Shown here in pieces: positions 30,591-35,219 of a stretch of 35,219 bases of DNA. Position 1 is the stretch's first letter. Every line of letters begins with the position of its first letter. A program made the translations under genes and the position numbers. The notes beneath the pieces were generated by a model. That model saw only the letters and a program-made list of their open reading frames with translations, was not told the origin of the DNA and searched no databases. The stretch is from Parcubacteria group bacterium GW2011_GWA2_51_10 (lineage in GTDB: Bacteria; Patescibacteriota; Minisyncoccia; Phycocordibacterales; UBA2100): positions 1-35,219 of the forward strand of contig LCQS01000003.1 in the NCBI GenBank assembly GCA_001004265.1, in the 5' to 3' direction.

Positions 30591-31856
30591 ATGGCGAAAT
30601 TGTCAGAAATTCTGAAGGAACGCGGCTACGTATATCAGCACTCGAGCGAGAAACTTGAGGAAATAACTGATCCACCTACTGGCGAGAAACGCACGATCTA
30701 CTTCGGTATTGATCCAAGCGCGGATTCTCTTCAGGTGGGCCAGCTGCAGGCCTTTCTTGTGCTACGCCGCTTTCTTGAGGATGGGCACAAAGTAATTCTT
30801 CTCGTCGGAGGCGGCACTGGAATGATAGGGGATCCGAGCGGCAAGGATAAAGAGCGTGCGCTCTTGGATTCTGAGACAGTCCAGAATAACGCAGAAAAGA
30901 TCTCGGCGCAGTCACGAAAACTCCTTGGCACAGAGGACCTCGTGCTGGTTAATAATTCGGAATGGCTTGGCGAAATTAAGCTGATCGATTTTCTGCGCGA
31001 TGTCGGCAAGCATTTCTCAATAAACGCGCTCATCCAGCGCGACTTTATAAAAGAGCGCTTGGTCGAGAAGGATCAGGGGATTTCTTATGCGGAACTTTCA
31101 TACGCGCTTCTGCAGGCCTATGACTATTGGCATCTATTTAAAAAGCATGGCTGTGATCTCCAAATCGGCGGTTCGGATCAGTGGGGAAACATCGTCTCTG
31201 GCGTGGATTACATTCGGCGCAGGGAAGGGAAAGTAGTCTACGGGCTTACGTGGCCGCTTCTTGTAAACAAGGCGACGGGAAAAAAATTCGGGAAGAGCGA
31301 GGAGGGGACGATATGGCTCGACCCAGCGAAAACGTCGCCGTTCAAGTTCTATCAATTCTGGCTCAATACGGATGATGAAAGCGTCGGCGAGTATCTACTC
31401 AAGATGACGCTTCTCTCCAAAGAGGAGATTGACGCGGCGCTCTTCATGCACAAACAACATCGCGCTGCCCGAGGCGCGCAAACGACACTCGCATATGCCG
31501 TAACGTCTCTTGTGCATGGCGAGGAAACCGCGATTGCGGTTCAAGATGTTTCCGCTGCGTTGTTCGGCGAACGGGAAATACGAGAATTGAGCGCCGGTGA
31601 GCGCGAGCTTTTGGAGCGCGAGGCGCCGACGTTTTCTGTGCGGCTCGGTGCGTTTCTAATCGATTCATTGGTGGAATCGGGGCTTGCTTCGTCAAAACGA
31701 GAGGCGAGACAATTTATTGATGACGGAGCGATTACGCTAAATGGCGGCAAAGTTTCCGACACCGAGCGCGTTCTCATGCATGAGGATTTTCAAGACGCTC
31801 CGCTCGCGATACTTAAAAGGGGAAAGCGCAATATAGTTGTTTTAAAAGCGAGCTAA
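30591..31856 (+). CDS. tyrS: Tyrosyl-tRNA synthetase with altered HIGH motif
   Basis: 421 aa, usual length. Charges tRNA-Tyr. The Rossmann start GIDPSADSL is followed by QVGQ in the place of the HIGH signature, so both His are Gln. The next core motif GGGTGMIGDPSGKD, the tyrosine-binding QIGGSDQWGNI and a KMSKS-like KKFGKSEEGT are normal. The C-terminal S4 RNA-binding domain (ASSKREARQFIDDGAITLNGG) is complete. The double His to Gln change is striking, as the first His takes part in adenylate formation in the Bacillus enzyme. Otherwise intact. Confidence 0.95.
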   Translation: MAKLSEILKERGYVYQHSSEKLEEITDPPTGEKRTIYFGIDPSADSLQVGQLQAFLVLRRFLEDGHKVILLVGGGTGMIGDPSGKDKERALLDSETVQNNAEKISAQSRKLLGTEDLVLVNNSEWLGEIKLIDFLRDVGKHFSINALIQRDFIKERLVEKDQGISYAELSYALLQAYDYWHLFKKHGCDLQIGGSDQWGNIVSGVDYIRRREGKVVYGLTWPLLVNKATGKKFGKSEEGTIWLDPAKTSPFKFYQFWLNTDDESVGEYLLKMTLLSKEEIDAALFMHKQHRAARGAQTTLAYAVTSLVHGEETAIAVQDVSAALFGEREIRELSAGERELLEREAPTFSVRLGAFLIDSLVESGLASSKREARQFIDDGAITLNGGKVSDTERVLMHEDFQDAPLAILKRGKRNIVVLKAS

Positions 31857-31864
31857 AAAAGAAC

Positions 31865-31980
31865 GGCTAGCAAATCTCGGGGGAGGGGGCGAGATTTTAG
31901 CGCTAGCCGCCGAAAAAGAGCTCGACAGCGCTCCTCAGCTTTGTCGAGCCGTAAAGAGCAACATGAACCGAGCGCTCTTT
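31865..31980 (+). repeat. Three consecutive hairpins after tyrS
   Basis: First, GGCTAGC/GCTAGCC enclosing AAATCTCG/CGAGATTT around a G-rich loop (GGGGAGGGGG). Second, GCTCGACA/TGTCGAGC (31920-31949). Third, AAAGAGC/GCTCTTT (31953-31980). No T-run. They form the whole gap between tyrS and the uvrB leader and could be tandem terminators or a structured RNA. Confidence 0.6.
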
Positions 31981-32006
31981 ATACCTTAAATATCAGGACG
32001 CGCTAG

Positions 32007-32014
32007 TGTACAGT
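32007..32014 (+). promoter_or_regulatory. -10 box TGTACAGT, 6 nt before ATG 32021
   Basis: TACAGT with TG directly before it, six bases before the start of the UvrB-head remnant. It is probably the original promoter of uvrB. Confidence 0.6.
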
Positions 32015-32020
32015 ACTCGA

Positions 32021-32128
32021 ATGGCAATTTTCAAAATACGATCAGAATTCAATCCAGAAGGTGAGCTCAGTACCATGAGTCCTGCGGACTTGGCTACAGG
32101 GCGAGACGCATTGGACCCGAGAGTATGA
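32021..32128 (+). pseudogene. Start-proximal remnant of another uvrB; 35-codon ORF coupled to uvrB
   Basis: The ORF begins MAIFKIRSEFNPEGE, which follows the UvrB N-terminal pattern FK(L)xSxFxPxGD (compare VFNLKSDFKPAGD in the intact gene). The next 20 residues (LSTMSPADLATGRDALDPRV) are unrelated. Its TGA overlaps the ATG of the intact uvrB (ATGA), so translation of uvrB is likely coupled to it. Promoter and start codon seem to be those of the former resident gene. Confidence 0.7.
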
Positions 32129-34149
32129 CATCAGCGACTGTATTCAACCTAAAGAGTGATTTTAAGCCTGCGGGGGATCAGCCGCAGGCAATTGAGGCTC
32201 TTTATCAGGGTCTTAAAGAAGGCAAGCGACATCAGACGCTTCTCGGCGTCACTGGCTCCGGTAAAACGTTCACCGTCGCCAATGTTATCGAGAAGTGGCA
32301 GAAACCGACGCTTGTTATCGCGCATAATAAAACACTTGCCGCGCAGCTCGCGGCGGAATATCGGGAATTTTTTCCAGACTCCGCAGTGCACTATTTCGTT
32401 TCCTACTACGATTTCTATCAGCCTGAAGCATATGTTCCCGTGTCGGACACGTACATCGAGAAGGAGGCGGACATCAATGAAGATATCGAGCGGCTGCGTC
32501 ACGCCGCCACGCAGGCCCTTCTCTCGCGCAAAGATGTCATCGTGGTTGCTTCTGTTTCTTGCATTTACGGGCTCGGCAGTCCTATCGAATATGAAAAGGT
32601 GAACCTAAAGTTGAAATTGGATGAACCCTGTACTCGCGCAGAACTAACACGCCGACTCATCGGCATGTATTTTGATCGTGTGAAAGGGGATCTAACTCCA
32701 GGCACTTTTCGTGCCCTCGGTGCACGGGTTGAAATCATGCCGGCGAATGAACGCACTATATATCGTGTCGATTTGTCGCAGGGGAAAGTTTCGAAAATCG
32801 ACGAGATCAATGCGATAACGCGAGAAATCTTGACGGCTGTTGATTCGGTATTCATCTTTCCTGCGAAACACTACGTGACGCCGAAAGGCATCCAAGATGC
32901 AGCGCTTGCCGACATTGAATTCGAGCTCGACGAGCAATTGAAGCGATTCGAACGCGCTGGAAAGATTTTGGAGGCAGAGCGCTTAAAGCGCCGAACGCGG
33001 CAGGATATAGCGATGATACGGGAATTTGGATTCTGCAATGGTATTGAAAATTATTCACGGCATTTTGACCGGCGGAAGCCCGGCGAGCCGCCCTATACGC
33101 TTCTTTCGTATTTTCCTAAAAAGGCAGACGGATCGCCGGACTTCCTCACTGTCATAGACGAGTCGCACGTCACGGTGCCGCAAGTTGGTGCGATGTACGC
33201 TGGGGATCGCGCGCGTAAGGAAACGCTTGTCGAGCACGGGTTTAGACTTCCGAGCTGTGTTGATAACCGGCCACTCACGTTCAAGGAGTTCGAAGTGCGT
33301 ATTGGCGAGACGCTTTACACGAGCGCAACACCCGGCACGTATGAGTTGGAGCGTAGCGGTAAACCAATAGAGCAGGTAATACGTCCCACTGGCCTCATCG
33401 ATCCGGAAATTATCGTGCGTCCCATTGTGAGCGGGAGCGACTATTCCGGACAGGTGAAGGATTTTATACGCGAAGCGGAGGAGGTGACGATGCGCGGAGC
33501 GCGCTCAATGGTTACCGTTCTTACCAAGAAAATGGCCGAAGATCTGACAGCGTTTCTCACCGAACGGAATGTGAAGGCGAGCTATATACACAGCGACGTA
33601 AAGACCATCGAACGCATCGAAATACTCACTAACTTTCGGAAAGGCGTGTTCGACGTCCTTGTCGGCGTAAACTTACTGCGAGAGGGCTTGGATTTGCCGG
33701 AGGTGGAACTTGTCGCAATTCTCGATGCCGATAAGGAGGGATTCTTGCGAAGCGAAACATCGCTCATCCAAACAATCGGACGCGCGGCGCGCAATGTGCT
33801 GGGCCGAGTGATCCTCTACGCGGACACAGAGACAACCTCGATGGAGCGAGCTATCGGGGAGACGAATCGCCGTCGAAAGAAGCAGATAGCGTACAATACA
33901 AAGCACGGCATCACGCCGCAGACGATCAAGAAAAAAATACGAGACATCGTCGGAGACATCGAAAAGTCGAGAAAGAGGGCTATCAGCGATTTGGCTCAGC
34001 TCGATACGGAAGCGTTCGGCGGGAATAAGAAGAAACTGCTTTCTGCAAAAAAGGCGGAAATGCACGATGCGGCAGATCGGCTCGACTTCGAGACGGCCGC
34101 AATGTTACGAGACGAGATACGTGTACTGGAATCACGAAAATCATCATGA
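32125..34149 (+). CDS. uvrB: Excinuclease ABC subunit B
   Basis: 674 aa, usual length. UvrB loads on damaged DNA with UvrA and guides UvrC incision. Present: N-terminal SDFKPAGDQPQAIEAL, Walker A GVTGSGKT, the beta-hairpin YYDFYQPEAYVPVSDTYIEK, helicase motifs including VIDESHVTVPQ and VGVNLLREGLDLPEVELVAILDADKEGFLRS in parts, and a C-terminal UVR motif DAADRLDFETAAMLRDEI. There is no Shine-Dalgarno sequence; expression seems to rely on the coupled leader ORF. Remnants of a different uvrB lie on both sides, suggesting that this copy replaced a resident gene. Confidence 0.97.
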   Translation: MTSATVFNLKSDFKPAGDQPQAIEALYQGLKEGKRHQTLLGVTGSGKTFTVANVIEKWQKPTLVIAHNKTLAAQLAAEYREFFPDSAVHYFVSYYDFYQPEAYVPVSDTYIEKEADINEDIERLRHAATQALLSRKDVIVVASVSCIYGLGSPIEYEKVNLKLKLDEPCTRAELTRRLIGMYFDRVKGDLTPGTFRALGARVEIMPANERTIYRVDLSQGKVSKIDEINAITREILTAVDSVFIFPAKHYVTPKGIQDAALADIEFELDEQLKRFERAGKILEAERLKRRTRQDIAMIREFGFCNGIENYSRHFDRRKPGEPPYTLLSYFPKKADGSPDFLTVIDESHVTVPQVGAMYAGDRARKETLVEHGFRLPSCVDNRPLTFKEFEVRIGETLYTSATPGTYELERSGKPIEQVIRPTGLIDPEIIVRPIVSGSDYSGQVKDFIREAEEVTMRGARSMVTVLTKKMAEDLTAFLTERNVKASYIHSDVKTIERIEILTNFRKGVFDVLVGVNLLREGLDLPEVELVAILDADKEGFLRSETSLIQTIGRAARNVLGRVILYADTETTSMERAIGETNRRRKKQIAYNTKHGITPQTIKKKIRDIVGDIEKSRKRAISDLAQLDTEAFGGNKKKLLSAKKAEMHDAADRLDFETAAMLRDEIRVLESRKSS

Positions 34150-34202
34150 ATCGAAATAGTCTGCAAACGAGTCGATGCCCCGTAGTCAGCTTGCTGTACT
34201 TC

Positions 34203-34262
34203 TGGGGCGAGACGGCTGCAATGTTAAGGGACGAAATCAGGGTCTTGGAGGGTAAAAAATAG
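34203..34262 (+). pseudogene. Remnant: C-terminus of another uvrB
   Basis: After uvrB and about 50 unrelated bases, a frame reads ETAAMLRDEIRVLEGKK then stop; the intact uvrB has ETAAMLRDEIRVLESRK. Over 14 shared codons there are ten base differences, all synonymous, which shows long evolution as a real UvrB end before it became a scar. The stop lies one base before the ATG of murB. Confidence 0.85.
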
Positions 34263-34263
34263 T

Positions 34264-34854
34264 ATGGCCATAGAAATAAAAGAGAATGTTCCTCTCGCGT
34301 CTCTCACGACATTTGGAATCGGCGGGGGCGCCAAGTACCTCACGGAGGTCAAAACGGACGTCGAACTTCGCGAGGCCATTATTTGGGCGCGCGACCGCAT
34401 TACTTCGTTTCATATTCTCTCGGGTGGCAGCAATGTACTGATTCCTGACGAGGGGCTTCGCGGCCTCGTCATCCGGATAGTATCGGACTCATATGTATTC
34501 AATGGGCTGAATCTTATAGCAGATGCGGGCTGCAACCTCACGATGCTGATACGGGAGGCAGGCAGGCGCGGTCTTGGTGGCTGGGAGAGTCTCGCGGGCA
34601 TTCCGGGATCGATCGGCGGAGCGATACGAGGTAACGCTGGCGCGTTCGGCAGTGAATTAAAAGATTACACGTTCGCGGTGAGGGCATACAACCACGAAAC
34701 TGGTGAGCTAAGGACGTTCGTAAACGAGGCGTGCCACTTCGCATATCGGAGCAGCTATTTCAAACAGCATTTCGAGTGGATAATCTTGAACGTGGAAGTT
34801 GCACTTCGGGAGATCGGCCCGCAGGAAAGTGCTGAAGGGCACCATGCGGCTTGA
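34264..34854 (+). CDS. murB: UDP-N-acetylenolpyruvoylglucosamine reductase, C-terminally truncated
   Basis: 196 aa against about 300 for MurB. It should reduce enolpyruvyl-UDP-GlcNAc in wall synthesis. The FAD domain is clear: LTTFGIGGGAKYL, ILSGGSNVLIPDEG, WESLAGIPGSIGGAIRGNAGAFG and FAYRSSYFK. Similarity stops after VALREIG; the whole third domain with the catalytic Ser and Glu is missing, and the last residues (SAEGHHAA) run into sequence that, on the other strand, is a cut-off HAD gene. As it stands it should be inactive, so a second murB must exist or this is a pseudogene or assembly join. It follows the uvrB remnant by one base. Confidence 0.85.
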   Translation: MAIEIKENVPLASLTTFGIGGGAKYLTEVKTDVELREAIIWARDRITSFHILSGGSNVLIPDEGLRGLVIRIVSDSYVFNGLNLIADAGCNLTMLIREAGRRGLGGWESLAGIPGSIGGAIRGNAGAFGSELKDYTFAVRAYNHETGELRTFVNEACHFAYRSSYFKQHFEWIILNVEVALREIGPQESAEGHHAA

Positions 34855-35056
34855 CATCAAAGTAGTGGCCGTAAGCAATAGTTTCCTTGAGGATGCGGGA
34901 TGCCTCGAGCATCGACCGGCCGGAGAGATGGTGTTTTGAGCGCGCGCTGTCGAACTCCTTGCCCTTGCTGCGCAGATGAGCGTGCGCCATCTGATTCCAG
35001 AGCCGTTCAGAATCGAGGATGACGCCGTCCATGTCGAAGATGATCGCGCGCAGCAT
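34760..35056 (-). pseudogene. HAD-family hydrolase, 3' truncated
   Basis: The 98-codon ORF starts like a beta-phosphoglucomutase/phosphatase-type HAD: RAIIFDMDGVILDSERLWNQ with nucleophile Asp8 and Asp10, then a cap region (LSGRSMLEASRILKE). From about residue 63 the sequence is unrelated and overlaps the 3' end of murB. HAD enzymes need later motifs (Ser/Thr, Lys, DD) that are absent. The 5' end is complete and lies 21 bases after the stop of the upstream minus-strand gene. A broken gene from the same event that cut murB. Confidence 0.75.
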
Positions 35057-35077
35057 ACAACCAAGAAACCGTGGATG

Positions 35078-35219
35078 TTATTTCAGCGTTTCGAGCGGGT
35101 AGAGCGTCGTCATGATGCCCGCGATGTACTCCAAACACTCGATGATAACAGCACGTCGATGCAAGAGCTCGTCGCACGCGCCCTGCGTCAGGATGATATC
35201 GCAGCCGCCCGCGTGACGG
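35078..35219 (-). CDS. C-terminal end of an unrecognised protein, 5' end outside window
   Basis: On the minus strand the frame is open from the window edge to TAA at 35080-35078. The 46 visible residues include CDIILTQGACDELLH, IIECLEYIAGIM and the end LYPLETLK. Codon use looks like the neighbours and no stop interrupts it. It would be co-transcribed with the truncated HAD gene downstream. The family is not recognised from this fragment. Confidence 0.5.
   Translation of the reverse strand, partial: RHAGGCDIILTQGACDELLHRRAVIIECLEYIAGIMTTLYPLETLK

Noticed and set aside
30448-30675. Minus-strand ORF over the palindrome
   Set aside because: It encodes NAPIRGRVLERY only because the palindrome reads the same on both strands; no other support.
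34203-34262. Recent tandem duplication of the uvrB end
   Set aside because: Ten synonymous differences in 42 bases are too many for a recent copy, and none changes the protein.
1-35219. tRNA, rRNA, CRISPR array or insertion sequence
   Set aside because: No T-arm-like sequence, regularly spaced repeats or transposase frames were seen on reading; a dedicated search was not possible.
1-35219. UGA recoded as glycine (Gracilibacteria/SR1 code)
   Set aside because: Several well-defined genes end at TGA at the expected length, for example uvrB, and no conserved Gly is encoded by TGA.

Overview
The window looks like part of a small-genome candidate-phyla bacterium, most likely Patescibacteria/CPR of the Parcubacteria type. 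This is inferred from gene content and style: solitary purF and pyrB, an ECF sigma factor with a DUF5667 partner, MacA/MacB-like export genes, many short one- or two-helix membrane proteins, and short intergenic gaps. Most genes lack a Shine-Dalgarno sequence and instead carry an extended -10 box about 6 nt before the start codon. UGA is used as a normal stop, so the Gracilibacteria/SR1 code does not apply. No tRNA, rRNA, CRISPR array or insertion sequence was seen.

Layout. 1-5.3 kb: a CPH-type metal P-type ATPase, a small His/Met/Cys membrane protein, DUF1573, a CcdA/DsbD-like thiol transporter, a CxxC membrane protein, an unknown protein with CCNN and FPDCNHG motifs, and a Met-rich DUF305 protein. 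Together these suggest copper or silver export plus extracytoplasmic thiol handling. 5.3-9.4 kb: a Nudix hydrolase, a MASE1 hybrid histidine kinase and three small membrane proteins. 9.4-13.5 kb: an Mqo-like FAD oxidoreductase (minus strand), an lmo0937-like peptide, MscL with a zinc ribbon, an AI-2E family transporter, a Cys-rich small protein and DoxX. 13.5-20.5 kb: PurF without iron-sulfur ligands, sigma factor/DUF5667, a secreted Ala/Ser/Gly-rich protein, an M29 aminopeptidase, a DUF5666-like protein and an ECF-S-like membrane protein. 20.5-27.4 kb: PyrB, a convergent PAP2/DgkA pair (undecaprenyl-phosphate recycling), two unknown membrane proteins, and a MacA-MacB-like three-gene exporter. 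27.4-35.2 kb: an MliC-like lysozyme inhibitor, LysRS, a small basic protein, MsrA, a truncated zincin, TyrRS with an altered HIGH motif, UvrB, truncated MurB, a truncated HAD gene and the tail of an unknown gene.

The most striking signal is a set of gene-replacement scars. The intact uvrB is flanked on both sides by remnants of another uvrB: a start-proximal fragment upstream and a 14-residue C-terminal fragment downstream whose codon differences are all synonymous. The MacB-like permease is likewise followed by the last 17 codons of a different MacB-like gene, and that remnant carries the promoter of the next gene. Both cases look like replacement of a resident gene by a diverged homologue, with the resident ends kept where they carry transcription signals. 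Nearby murB, HAD and zincin genes are also cut short, so the 27-35 kb segment seems to have been rearranged repeatedly. Misassembly is the main alternative for the truncations.
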